From contig JAFIFB010000007.1 in assembly GCA_020832285.1 (NCBI GenBank), positions 1-64,000 of the forward strand: a DNA stretch of 64,000 nucleotides, read 5' to 3'. The stretch comes from Balneolaceae bacterium (GTDB lineage: Bacteria; Bacteroidota; Rhodothermia; Balneolales; Balneolaceae). The translations under genes were made by a program, and so were the position numbers. The notes beneath the pieces were generated by a model. It saw only the letters and a list, made by a program, of their open reading frames with translations, was not told the DNA's origin and did not search any database. Shown one piece after another: positions 27,114 to 35,911 of this stretch (positions are counted from its first letter, which is position 1; every line of letters starts with the position of its first letter).

Positions 27114-28829
27114 TCAAAGATTTCCTTTTTTCATTTCATCGGCAGCGTGGTGAGCTGCCCTTGCAGAAATCGCCATAAATGTCAGTGATGGATTTTGCGT
27201 GGACACTGTGGTCATGCACGCTCCGTCGGTTACATACACATTTTTGCAAGAATGAACCTGGTTCCACTTATTCAACACCGATGTTGCCGGATCTTTGCCC
27301 ATACGGGCCCCTCCCATCTCATGGATATCGAGGCCGGGTGCCTGGTTATTGTCAAAAGCACGGATATCTTTACAGCCAATCCGTTCCAGCATTTCCACTC
27401 CGTGTTCCAGGAAATCCTCCATCATTTTTACATCGTTTTCTGTATAATCGATGGAGATGACCAATTGCGGCATACCCCAGTCATCTGTCTCTGTTTCACT
27501 AAGGCGCACATGGTTGTCGTATTCAGGAATCACCTCGCCCGACATCCGCATGTTTACCCGCCACTGCCCGGGCTGCTGCATCTCTTTAATCAGATCTACA
27601 CCAATATTTTCAGAACGTACTCCGCGGGTCCATGCCGGTCGGCTCGCACCAGTTGAGATCAAATATTTTCCTTGGAAATCGGCATCTGCATCCTGCTGAT
27701 AGACGTTTCTAAAGGGTGGTATAATCGGACCTGTTGGCCTTCTGCCATAAAAATAATGATCATCAAAACCTTCAATCGAGGCAGAAATTCGTCCCCTGTA
27801 GTTGTGAAAACCAACATACCGGCCAAGAGCCCCGCTGTCGTTTCCAAGCCCATCGGGAAATCGGCTCGACTTGCTATTTAGCAAAATCATATTGGTATTG
27901 AGGCACGCCGCATTCACAAAAATCGTGCGTGCATAATACTCCGTCATCTCCTTTGTATTAGCATCAATTACACGGACGCCAGTGGCTTTTTCTTTCACCT
28001 CATCGTAAATAATGGAGTGAACCACCGAATGTGTGCGGATAGTGAGATTCCCGGTTTTTTTAGCCCATGGCAGTGTCACAGAATTGGAACTGAAATAGGC
28101 TCCGTAAGGACATCCGCGCTGGCAAAGATTACGAGCCACACATTGTCCGCGACCCTGCTGACGGTGAATATCTTTCACTTCTGTGAGGTGGGCACACCTT
28201 CCCTGGATTAGATAGCGATCATCATAAGACGATTCAATTGCCTGCTTCATATGTTTCTCAACACAGTTCATTTCGAACGGGGGAAGAAACTCGCCATCGG
28301 GAAAATGTTCAAGTCCGTCTTTATTCCCGCTCCACCCTACAAAAGTTTCAACCCGTGAATACCAAGGCGCAATCTCGTCGTAGGTAATCGGCCATTCGAT
28401 ACTGAAACCGTCGCGGCCGGGGCCATCAAAATCGTATTTACTCCAGCGCTGACAACCGCGTGCCCAAACCAAAGATTTACCACCTTCCTGGTAACTGCGG
28501 ATCCAGTCGAACGGTTTTTCCTGGATATAGGGCTGCTCTTCATCTTTTACAAAAAAGTGCTCGGTGGTTTTATCGTAAGCGTAACAACGGGCAATGACAG
28601 GATTCCGGTCCAGCATCTCCTGGGGAAGGCGCCCTGCGTTGGGAATTTCCCAGGGGTCCAGTGTTGCAGTTGGATAATCACCATGTTTTACAGGACGGCC
28701 CCGTTCAAGTACCAGTGTTTTTACACCCAGATCACAAAGCTCCATCGCCGCATAGCCACCGGTTACTCCCGAACCGATGACGATCGCATCATAGCTTCGG
28801 TCTTCTTTGGCCTTTCCGGTTATATTCAT
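27114..28829 (-). CDS. GMC-family FAD-dependent oxidoreductase
   Basis: 571 residues. The FAD-binding GSGVTGG is at 19-25, followed by LVLERGRPVKHGDYP. The C-terminus carries DIHEMGGARMG with the active-site His and STQNPSLTFMA with the second catalytic residue (Asn). A CxxxxCxxGCPYGA-like cysteine segment (RNLCQRGCPYGAYF) is typical of GMC sugar dehydrogenases. The protein has no signal of its own. Such enzymes often leave the cell bound to a Tat-tagged small subunit, and none is seen here. It starts 12 bases after a GH109-like gene and precedes the TIM-barrel protein, suggesting C3 or C1 oxidation of sugars. Confidence 0.85.
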   Translation of the reverse strand: MNITGKAKEDRSYDAIVIGSGVTGGYAAMELCDLGVKTLVLERGRPVKHGDYPTATLDPWEIPNAGRLPQEMLDRNPVIARCYAYDKTTEHFFVKDEEQPYIQEKPFDWIRSYQEGGKSLVWARGCQRWSKYDFDGPGRDGFSIEWPITYDEIAPWYSRVETFVGWSGNKDGLEHFPDGEFLPPFEMNCVEKHMKQAIESSYDDRYLIQGRCAHLTEVKDIHRQQGRGQCVARNLCQRGCPYGAYFSSNSVTLPWAKKTGNLTIRTHSVVHSIIYDEVKEKATGVRVIDANTKEMTEYYARTIFVNAACLNTNMILLNSKSSRFPDGLGNDSGALGRYVGFHNYRGRISASIEGFDDHYFYGRRPTGPIIPPFRNVYQQDADADFQGKYLISTGASRPAWTRGVRSENIGVDLIKEMQQPGQWRVNMRMSGEVIPEYDNHVRLSETETDDWGMPQLVISIDYTENDVKMMEDFLEHGVEMLERIGCKDIRAFDNNQAPGLDIHEMGGARMGKDPATSVLNKWNQVHSCKNVYVTDGACMTTVSTQNPSLTFMAISARAAHHAADEMKKGNL

Positions 28830-28841
28830 GCAAAGCGGACG

Positions 28842-30269
28842 TTAAATGATTTGAGTAGTTCCACCGCGTTCCAGATTGATATCCATTCCCGGCTCATTTG
28901 TTTCCCAGGAACCCGAGGTAAAATCGGGTACTTCCAGCTTTTCGAATGTGTTATTGGTAGACCATTCGGAAAGAGGGCCGATCGCACTCCACAAGGCAGC
29001 ATCGTAAACGTCCATATCCAACGGCAGACCATTGCGAATGCAGTCGATCATTCTCCAGTCCATAATAGTATCCATTCCGCCATGGCCGCCAACCTGCCGG
29101 GCCATTTCACCCACTTGTTTGGTGATTTCCGGGGTATACTGCTCTTCCAGTTCTGCAAACTCTTCGTCTGATAACCAGTCGTGATGACTTGTGGCAATTC
29201 GGGCAGGAAGAGGCCATTTTCGGGCAATTCCTTTGGTTCCGCTGAGAAGGTGAATCCGCGAATAGGGGCGCGGTGAGGTTACATCATGCTGCAGCATAAT
29301 GGTTCGTCCTTTTCTGGTTTTGATCAGTGTGGTATTCATATTTCCCCTGAAATTACTGCCCACAAACGGTTCAAAAACTTCATCTTCCTGAGCCAGCTCT
29401 CTGGCTTTATCCGCCATCATAAAATCGTGACTCGACATGGAAACGAGATAGTCCATTTTGTCGCCGCTGTTGATATTCATTGCCTTGGAAACCGGGCCGA
29501 TACTGTGCGGCGGATAGATGTTTCCATTTCGATTGGCATTTTCTTTGAGACGCCACATATCATGGTATGCAGTTTTGGAGAAATTGAGTCCCATCAGGTC
29601 GTGAATGTAGGCACCTTCTCCGTGAATAAGTTCACCAAAAAAGCCCTGGCGAGCCATGTTCAGGGTTACCATCTCAAAAAAATCGTAACAGACATTTCCG
29701 AGCATCATACAGTGTTTGCGGGTTTTTTCGGACGTTTCCACAAGCTGCCAGCACTCCTCGATGGTAACAGCTGCGGGCAATTCCGTCGCCACATGGCAAT
29801 CGCTCTCCATTGCATAAACCGCCTGTGGAGTGTGCAGATGCCATGGCGTACAAATATAGACAAGATCAACATCATCACTATCGCACATACGTTTCCAGTC
29901 TTCCGGCCCGTCGGTATATGCCTGGGGGGAATGATCAGTGCCTTCAAGAATTTCCATAGCTGAATCGATATTTTCCGGAACCACGTCAGACAGAGCCGTT
30001 ATCTGCACACCTTCTATTCGTGATAAACGTCTGACTGCACCACGGCCGCGGCTTCCCACTCCGGTTATACCAACCCGAACTGTCTCCAGTGCAGGGGCTG
30101 CATAACCTGACATGTTGAACGTTTGGTCGTGCGTTAGACGAAAGGGGCTGTTACCATCCCTGTTTCCGCTGCTGCTTGCGCCTGCGTTACAGCCGGTTAA
30201 AAATCCTGCACCGGCTATACCGGCTAATCCTGTTACTTTTAAAAAATCTTTTCGGTTAAACGAACCCAT
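28842..30269 (-). CDS. Tat-exported GH109-like Gfo/Idh/MocA protein, paralogue 4
   Basis: 475 residues. The leader is NRKDFLKVTG (RK form) with FLTGC (Cys27) as a possible lipobox. The Rossmann motif is GITGVGSRGRG (67-77). It has TELPAAVTIEECW, GNVCYDFFEM (191-200) with the family Tyr195 but Gly in place of the usual Glu, YPPHSIGP (252-259) where the usual HG is HS, and GGHGGMD. It groups with paralogue 2. The gene begins 42 bases after an amidohydrolase and is followed closely by the GMC oxidoreductase. Confidence 0.82.
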   Translation of the reverse strand: MGSFNRKDFLKVTGLAGIAGAGFLTGCNAGASSSGNRDGNSPFRLTHDQTFNMSGYAAPALETVRVGITGVGSRGRGAVRRLSRIEGVQITALSDVVPENIDSAMEILEGTDHSPQAYTDGPEDWKRMCDSDDVDLVYICTPWHLHTPQAVYAMESDCHVATELPAAVTIEECWQLVETSEKTRKHCMMLGNVCYDFFEMVTLNMARQGFFGELIHGEGAYIHDLMGLNFSKTAYHDMWRLKENANRNGNIYPPHSIGPVSKAMNINSGDKMDYLVSMSSHDFMMADKARELAQEDEVFEPFVGSNFRGNMNTTLIKTRKGRTIMLQHDVTSPRPYSRIHLLSGTKGIARKWPLPARIATSHHDWLSDEEFAELEEQYTPEITKQVGEMARQVGGHGGMDTIMDWRMIDCIRNGLPLDMDVYDAALWSAIGPLSEWSTNNTFEKLEVPDFTSGSWETNEPGMDINLERGGTTQII

Positions 30270-30311
30270 AATAGTATTCCCTGACGTATAAATTTTAGAT
30301 TTTAATTTCGG

Positions 30312-31457
30312 TTAACTGCCTTTAAATTTAGCGAAAATTTTCAGGGCATTTTTGTTATAAAGTTTTTCAAGCACCTCATCTGGCAGAAAAATACCATAGA
30401 TCATCCAGCGCCCTTGCCGGTGATGGCTCGGGGCAGAATCGATATATTCATCGTCTGTTTCAAGAAAACGATAGTAAACACGGTATGCGTCTAAACGGGG
30501 TGGTGTATCGGTTCCAAACAGGATTCGATCCTGGTGTTTAATCATAAATTTCCGGGCGGTGTAGGGCTGTCTGCCAAGTTCACTGATTCGTGCGTTAATA
30601 TCCACATACATATTTGGATATTTCTCCAGCCACATTGACACTCTTCCAAGCTCTTCGGGAAGATTAGCCATGTGTGTCGCAATAAAAATTGTATCCGGAT
30701 GGCGTTCAAACACTCTGTTTCGCTGATTCAGTATTTCTTCCTTTTCGGGGAACTCATCACCATAAAATGCCCAGTGAGGATTGGCACCAAGTTCATCATA
30801 CCGTTCATTGTAACGGTCAACAGGGGTAAAAAATGCCTTCGGGTCCGAAACATGTATGATTATAGGGATGCCCAACTCACCGCATTTGGCCCAGATAGGA
30901 TCGATCCGGGGATCATCCACCGGCACCACCTGTCCGCTATTGTCTTTGAGTGTAAGTCCCAAAGATTTAAAAATTTTCATTCCCCGGCAGCCGGCATTCA
31001 CAGCTTCTTCCAGCTTACGTGCTTCATTTTGTCCGAAATTCGGCTCATCTATTCTGCTGAAATCGGGTGTAAAAAAGACAATCAGTCGCTCTTTGGAAAC
31101 TCCCTGCAAGCGCTCGAGATGTTCCTTATAAAAATCACCAGCCGACCGGCCATCCAGGCTCACCACTTTCCAAACCCCGGTTTCGTCCATGTTCTCCAGG
31201 TACTGCTCGGTGAGATCGTGGTTTCTCAGGTGATTGTGAATATCAATCACAGGGTATTTCGGTTTCAATACTTCAGTGGTTTTCACCACCATCTGGCTGA
31301 CCGGTTCCCAGTCTAAAAGTTTTAAATCGCCAATTTCGCGTCTCTCATCTTCAGCTTGTTTTTCTTTGCCATTTACAGAACCCAAGAACCCCGAACCGGC
31401 AATACCCATACCGGCAAGCCCGGTCATTTTCAAAAAGTCTCTGCGGTTTTTTTTCAT
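30312..31457 (-). CDS. Tat-exported amidohydrolase (Amidohydro_2)
   Basis: 381 residues with Tat motif NRRDFLKMTG and no lipobox. Metal motif VIDIHNHLRNH, the Lys in RGMKIFKSLG, PIIIHVSDP, FIATHMANLPEE and LFGTDTPPRLD are placed as in COG3618 hydrolases. It resembles the protein at 20351-21574 in the C-terminal half (AYR.YYRFLETDDEY, then a Y-G-LPD segment). The substrate is unknown; lactone opening after sugar oxidation would fit the neighbouring oxidoreductases. Confidence 0.75.
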   Translation of the reverse strand: MKKNRRDFLKMTGLAGMGIAGSGFLGSVNGKEKQAEDERREIGDLKLLDWEPVSQMVVKTTEVLKPKYPVIDIHNHLRNHDLTEQYLENMDETGVWKVVSLDGRSAGDFYKEHLERLQGVSKERLIVFFTPDFSRIDEPNFGQNEARKLEEAVNAGCRGMKIFKSLGLTLKDNSGQVVPVDDPRIDPIWAKCGELGIPIIIHVSDPKAFFTPVDRYNERYDELGANPHWAFYGDEFPEKEEILNQRNRVFERHPDTIFIATHMANLPEELGRVSMWLEKYPNMYVDINARISELGRQPYTARKFMIKHQDRILFGTDTPPRLDAYRVYYRFLETDDEYIDSAPSHHRQGRWMIYGIFLPDEVLEKLYNKNALKIFAKFKGS

Positions 31458-31480
31458 TTTTTCGATTTCGTTTTTTTCTT

Positions 31481-31510
31481 AAAAAAATAGTGCCGCATAT
31501 TCACGGCACC
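31481..31510 (-). terminator. Rho-independent terminator after GH109-like paralogue 5
   Basis: Stem GTGCCG (31490-31495) with CGGCAC (31504-31509) and an 8-base loop; on the minus strand it is followed by TATTTTTTT. A second AT-rich hairpin, TCTGATAA/TTATCAGA (31531-31553), lies just before it at the stop codon. It implies at least partial separation of paralogue 5 from the genes below. Confidence 0.75.
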
Positions 31511-31553
31511 ATAAATATTCAAAATGATAGTCTGATAAACATTTATTATCAGA

Positions 31554-32978
31554 TTACAGAATCCGGGTGGTTCCGCCACCCCATTCAAGCTGCACATCCA
31601 TGCCTCGCTCGTTGGTTTCCCAGGCTCCATTTGTAAAATCGGGAACCGAAACCGAATTTGACCGATTTGCAACCGACCATTCACTCAACGGTGTAATGGC
31701 ACTCGATGCAGCTGAATCATACACATCAATGTCCACCGGCAGACCGTTTCGCAGGCTGTCAATCAAGCGCCAGTCCATTGCGTTGACTCTCTCGTAAGAC
31801 CGCTGTGTCCGCCCGGGCTCTTGTGCCCTCGTCATCAGTTCATTGAAACGTTTGTTGATTTCCGGTGTGTACTCCTCCACAAGTGCATCGTACTCTTCTT
31901 GCGGAATCCACCCATCATTATAACTGAAGCCGATCCGGCTTGGCCTTGCATGGAATGCTCCTTTGGTTCCGCTGATCAAATCGAACCGGATAGCTGGGCG
32001 GGGAGTGGTTACATCATGCTGAAGCATCATCGTTTTTCCTTTTCGGGTGCGAACAATACTGGTGTTCAGATTTCCTCGATAGTCTCTTCCCACATATGGC
32101 TCCCAAAATTCATCTTCCGCAGCCAATTCTTTCGCTCGTTCGGCCATCAAAAAATCATTGGTTGAGGTAGAAACCATATAATCCATCTGATCACCGTAGT
32201 TGATATCCATCATCTGCATAACCGGAACAAGTCCGTGCTGAGGATACAGATTACCGTGCCTTCCGATATTCTCATTCAGGCGCCAGAGATTATGATACAT
32301 GTGCTTGGTGAAGTTATAATCATTCATCAAATCGTGAATGTAGGAGCCTTCACCGTGAATAACCTCTCCAAAAACTCCGTGTCTTACCATATTTAGCACC
32401 ACAGCCGAGATTCCACCGTGACACGATGCAGACATCTGTACAAAGTGCTGCCGGGTATTTTCGGAAGTTTCAACAAGCTGCCAGCACTCTTCGATGGTAT
32501 TGGCGGCGGGAAGTTCACAATAAACGTGTTTGCCATGCTCCATTGCATAAACCGCCTGCTCTACATGGAGATGCCAGGGCGTCTGGATAGCAATCAGGTC
32601 AATATCATCACGTTCACACATTCGTTTCCAGTCGTTTTCATCGCGGTAATATCCGTCCGGGCTCTGTGTGTCAGAAATCCCGTCAATTGCGGCCTTCACC
32701 CGATCCTCTTCAACATCATTAATGGCTTTAATCTCAACGCCCTCAAGACTTGCCAAACGTCTTACCGTTCCTGAACCTCTGTTCCCAATTCCGGTTAATC
32801 CTACACGAACTACATCAAGAGCCGGTGCTGAATAGCCGTGCATATTGAATCTTTGGCGACGTTTTATTTCAAACGGTTCTTTGTTTTTATCTTCTTTAGA
32901 CGAGCCTAATACTCCGCCTACCAAACCTATACCGGCCATACCGGATTTCTTCAGAAAGTCCCTGCGATTGCTTTTCAT
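31554..32978 (-). CDS. Tat-exported GH109-like Gfo/Idh/MocA protein, paralogue 5
   Basis: 474 residues. Tat motif NRRDFLKKSG, Rossmann motif GLTGIGNRGSG (60-70), CELPAANTIEECW, GNLYPQHGL (242-250), YGDQMDYMVS and VPDFTNGAWE. At the family CY position it has SCH (185-187), and near the C-terminus it carries an inserted ARAQ/ERVNAMDWR type of segment instead of GGHGGMD. It is therefore a third flavour between the canonical copies and paralogues 1 and 3. It is the first gene of the minus-strand series and diverges from agaS. Confidence 0.8.
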   Translation of the reverse strand: MKSNRRDFLKKSGMAGIGLVGGVLGSSKEDKNKEPFEIKRRQRFNMHGYSAPALDVVRVGLTGIGNRGSGTVRRLASLEGVEIKAINDVEEDRVKAAIDGISDTQSPDGYYRDENDWKRMCERDDIDLIAIQTPWHLHVEQAVYAMEHGKHVYCELPAANTIEECWQLVETSENTRQHFVQMSASCHGGISAVVLNMVRHGVFGEVIHGEGSYIHDLMNDYNFTKHMYHNLWRLNENIGRHGNLYPQHGLVPVMQMMDINYGDQMDYMVSTSTNDFLMAERAKELAAEDEFWEPYVGRDYRGNLNTSIVRTRKGKTMMLQHDVTTPRPAIRFDLISGTKGAFHARPSRIGFSYNDGWIPQEEYDALVEEYTPEINKRFNELMTRAQEPGRTQRSYERVNAMDWRLIDSLRNGLPVDIDVYDSAASSAITPLSEWSVANRSNSVSVPDFTNGAWETNERGMDVQLEWGGGTTRIL

Positions 32979-33423
32979 CTTTAAAAAATTACGTTTAATT
33001 AATATGTGGCAAATATCGTTATTTCAGATTAGATATATAATAAATAATAAAGTGAGAAATGCAAACCCAATAATTTTTCTTTTATTTTCTTTATGAAAGA
33101 TGAGAATTTGTTTAACTTGCTAAAAATGCAAAAATATTTGTGTTTTTTCTTTTTTAGAAGCACATTAGAGAGCAGGCGCAAGAAAATAACATGTTTCAAC
33201 CGCATACATGGCTTGGAAATTTCATATCCTAATGTTTTATTATGTAAAAATTCCTGCCATAATTAAATTCTGCCAAACAACAATTTATGATATTTTTTTA
33301 CCACAAAGCTATTTTAAAAGGGGTAAAATCATGCACCTAACATGAGTATACTGTAACGCTAATATCAATTCTCTGCAGGTTTGCTTATTAATACCATGCA
33401 TTGGAAGATGAATTATTTAACAA
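32979..33423. promoter_or_regulatory. Divergent intergenic region upstream of agaS
   Basis: 445 AT-rich bases between the paralogue 5 start (minus) and agaS (plus). No coding frame of interest is seen. It must carry both promoters. I could not find the AACCGGTT core or the GTATCAA repeats seen elsewhere, so its regulator is not evident. Confidence 0.45.
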
Positions 33424-34560
33424 ATGAGTAACATTAAGAAAGATTTTTTTACTAAGAGCGAAATTGAGGCTCAGCCAAAACTTTGGGTCGAAACTCTCAA
33501 ATCGATCAGTACAAATGGGTATATCTCTGATTTTATAAGCCCTTTACATGAAAAACCGCGTTTAAATATCGTTCTTACCGGAGCGGGCACATCCGCATAC
33601 ATTGGAGAATCAACCGAACATCTATTCCGTAATAAAAACGGTGTTTCTGTACGAGCACTTTCCACCACTACACTTGTCACACATTTCGAAAGTTATGTGG
33701 ACACTCATATCCCGCTTCTCCTGATCTCTTTTGCCCGGTCAGGCAATAGCCCGGAAAGTATTGCAACTGTTGACATCGCTGAGACGAAATGTGATGATGT
33801 ATATCATCTTGCACTTACCTGCAATGAGAATGGCAAACTTGCGCAAAGAGTTAAAACACTTAAAAACGGACTAACCATTCTGCTTCCACCAGATACAGAA
33901 GATAAAGGCCTGGCCATGACCGGTAGTTTTACCAGCATGGTGCTTTCATCAATCTATCTGGCACGAAAAGGGAAAAGCTCTTCAGATAAAAAAGAAGTGG
34001 AGGCAGTAGCAAATTCAGCCCACGAAAGTATTCTTGAATCTTCACAAGGTCTTAAAGCATTATCCTTCAAAGAGTTTGACCGGATTGTATTCCTGGGATC
34101 AGGCCCGCTTGAAGGAATTGCAAAAGAGTCACATCTTAAAGTACAGGAACTGACCGACGGACATGTTGTGGGCAAATTCGATTCCTTTTTAGGGTTCCGG
34201 CATGGCCCAAAGGCAGTTGTCCACGAAAACACCGTGCTTGTTTTTCTTTTCTCACCCGATAAACGCGTTTTCCAATATGAAAGGGATCTCGTGGAAGAAA
34301 TTCTTGAAGATGGTATTGCCATGCACTGCCTGGGTGTTTTTTGTGATGCAGAACAGGCCGAACAACTGAACCTCGATCAAAAAATAATTTTTAACCTTGA
34401 AGACAGCTTTAAACATTCCGACTATAACCTGTTGCTATATGTGCTACCTGCACAAATAATTGGCTTTTATAAATCACTCTTTTTGGGACTAAACCCTGAC
34501 TCTCCTTCGCAAAACAATGTTATTTCGAGGGTTGTTAAAGGAGTTACCATTTATAAATAA
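33424..34560 (+). CDS. agaS: AgaS-type sugar-phosphate isomerase/deaminase (two SIS domains)
   Basis: 378 residues with two SIS domains: LTGAGTSAYIGE (51-62) and SFARSGNSPES (102-112) in the first, FLGSGPLEGIAKE in the second. AgaS converts galactosamine 6-phosphate to tagatose 6-phosphate plus ammonia. The related GlmS isomerase half differs in length and in lacking this layout. The next genes (GatZ-like protein and PfkB kinase) complete the tagatose route, which supports the call. It starts a plus-strand series ending at the terminator at 41874. Confidence 0.85.
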   Translation: MSNIKKDFFTKSEIEAQPKLWVETLKSISTNGYISDFISPLHEKPRLNIVLTGAGTSAYIGESTEHLFRNKNGVSVRALSTTTLVTHFESYVDTHIPLLLISFARSGNSPESIATVDIAETKCDDVYHLALTCNENGKLAQRVKTLKNGLTILLPPDTEDKGLAMTGSFTSMVLSSIYLARKGKSSSDKKEVEAVANSAHESILESSQGLKALSFKEFDRIVFLGSGPLEGIAKESHLKVQELTDGHVVGKFDSFLGFRHGPKAVVHENTVLVFLFSPDKRVFQYERDLVEEILEDGIAMHCLGVFCDAEQAEQLNLDQKIIFNLEDSFKHSDYNLLLYVLPAQIIGFYKSLFLGLNPDSPSQNNVISRVVKGVTIYK

Positions 34561-34646
34561 AAAAATCCCGGATTAGCTGCTGCACTTCAATTTGCTCTTA
34601 ATCACTTTAAAAGAGCAAAAATTAAACTTGTTTCTAAAATCAAATT

Positions 34647-35864
34647 ATGAGCATTCATCCGCTGAATAAAATTATACACGCTTTTATTGCCGGTAAACCA
34701 GCCAACAAAACTCTTCTGGCAGTTTGCCCAAACTCCGAATCGGTAACACGTGCAGCATTGATGGCTGCCAAACAAGCAAATGCTCCGCTTCTGCTGGCTG
34801 CTACACTAAACCAAGTTGACCGCGACGGCGGCTACACTGGCTGGACACCCCATCAGCTCACAGAGTTTGTAGAAAAAGAATCTGAGCGAATAGGCCTGAA
34901 ATCTCCGGTTTACACATGCCTGGACCACGGAGGCCCATGGCTAAAAGACAAGCACAAATCTGAAAACTACAGCTATGAAAAAACCATGGCTGAAGTAAAA
35001 AAAACGCTCGAAACCTGTATTGATGCAGGTTACGCACTTCTGCACATCGATCCAACCGTTGATGTAAGACTGGGAAATGACGAACCCATCCCGATTGATC
35101 TTGTGGCTGAGCGTACTCTCGATATGATACAACACGCTGAAAACTATCGAAAAGAACAGAATCAACCTCCCATCAGTTATGAAGTAGGTACCGAAGAAGT
35201 TCACGGCGGCCTCGCCAACATGGATAATTTCGACCGGTTTCTTGATGGGCTGGATAAAGGTCTGAAAGAGCTGGGGCTTGAAGATAGCTGGCCCTGTTTT
35301 GTGGTTGGCAAAGTTGGAACAGATCTTCACACAACCCTTTTCGATCCCGACGTAGCCAAAAAACTTACCGATCACGTGAAACCATTTGGTGCGCTCATCA
35401 AAGGCCATTATTCAGATTATGTGGACAATCCCGAAGATTACCCGCTGAGCGGCATGGGAGGAGCCAACGTTGGGCCTGAATATACCGAAGAGGAGTTTAT
35501 CGCGCTGATGGAACTGCTGGAACTCGAGAAAAAAATCGGTAAATCATCCGGCCTTGAAGATGCATTGAAAAATGCTGTAATCGACAGTAACCGCTGGCAA
35601 AAATGGCTCTCCAAAGAAGAGACAGGCAAAGATTTTAACGACCTAACTGATCAGCGGCAGCTCTGGATTACGAGAACATGCAGCCGCTACATCTGGACTG
35701 CCCCCGAAGTACTTGAAGCCAGGGCGGCGCTTTACAAAAATCTCGAAGATTATCGCGATGCAGATTCGTTTGTTATCTGGCATCTCCAAAAATCGATCAT
35801 GAAATATTACCAAAATTTCAACATGATCAACTTTACATCCGATCATCCTGAACTGTTATCCTGA
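34647..35864 (+). CDS. Tagatose-1,6-bisphosphate aldolase subunit, GatZ/KbaZ family
   Basis: 405 residues, close to GatZ/KbaZ. Typical segments are GYTGWTP near residue 60, CLDHGGPWLKD, HIDPTVDV, SYEVGTEEVHGG, VGKVGTDLHTT and IKGHYSDYVDNPEDYP. In E. coli GatZ and KbaZ stabilise the catalytic subunits GatY and KbaY. Here no full class II aldolase accompanies it; only a 114-residue truncated relative lies two genes downstream (36887-37231). Either the catalytic partner is elsewhere, or this protein has a broader role. Confidence 0.85.
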   Translation: MSIHPLNKIIHAFIAGKPANKTLLAVCPNSESVTRAALMAAKQANAPLLLAATLNQVDRDGGYTGWTPHQLTEFVEKESERIGLKSPVYTCLDHGGPWLKDKHKSENYSYEKTMAEVKKTLETCIDAGYALLHIDPTVDVRLGNDEPIPIDLVAERTLDMIQHAENYRKEQNQPPISYEVGTEEVHGGLANMDNFDRFLDGLDKGLKELGLEDSWPCFVVGKVGTDLHTTLFDPDVAKKLTDHVKPFGALIKGHYSDYVDNPEDYPLSGMGGANVGPEYTEEEFIALMELLELEKKIGKSSGLEDALKNAVIDSNRWQKWLSKEETGKDFNDLTDQRQLWITRTCSRYIWTAPEVLEARAALYKNLEDYRDADSFVIWHLQKSIMKYYQNFNMINFTSDHPELLS

Positions 35865-35911
35865 TAAACAAACAATACCGGAAAATTCTAAAATCAGATA
35901 TTTCAATTAAA

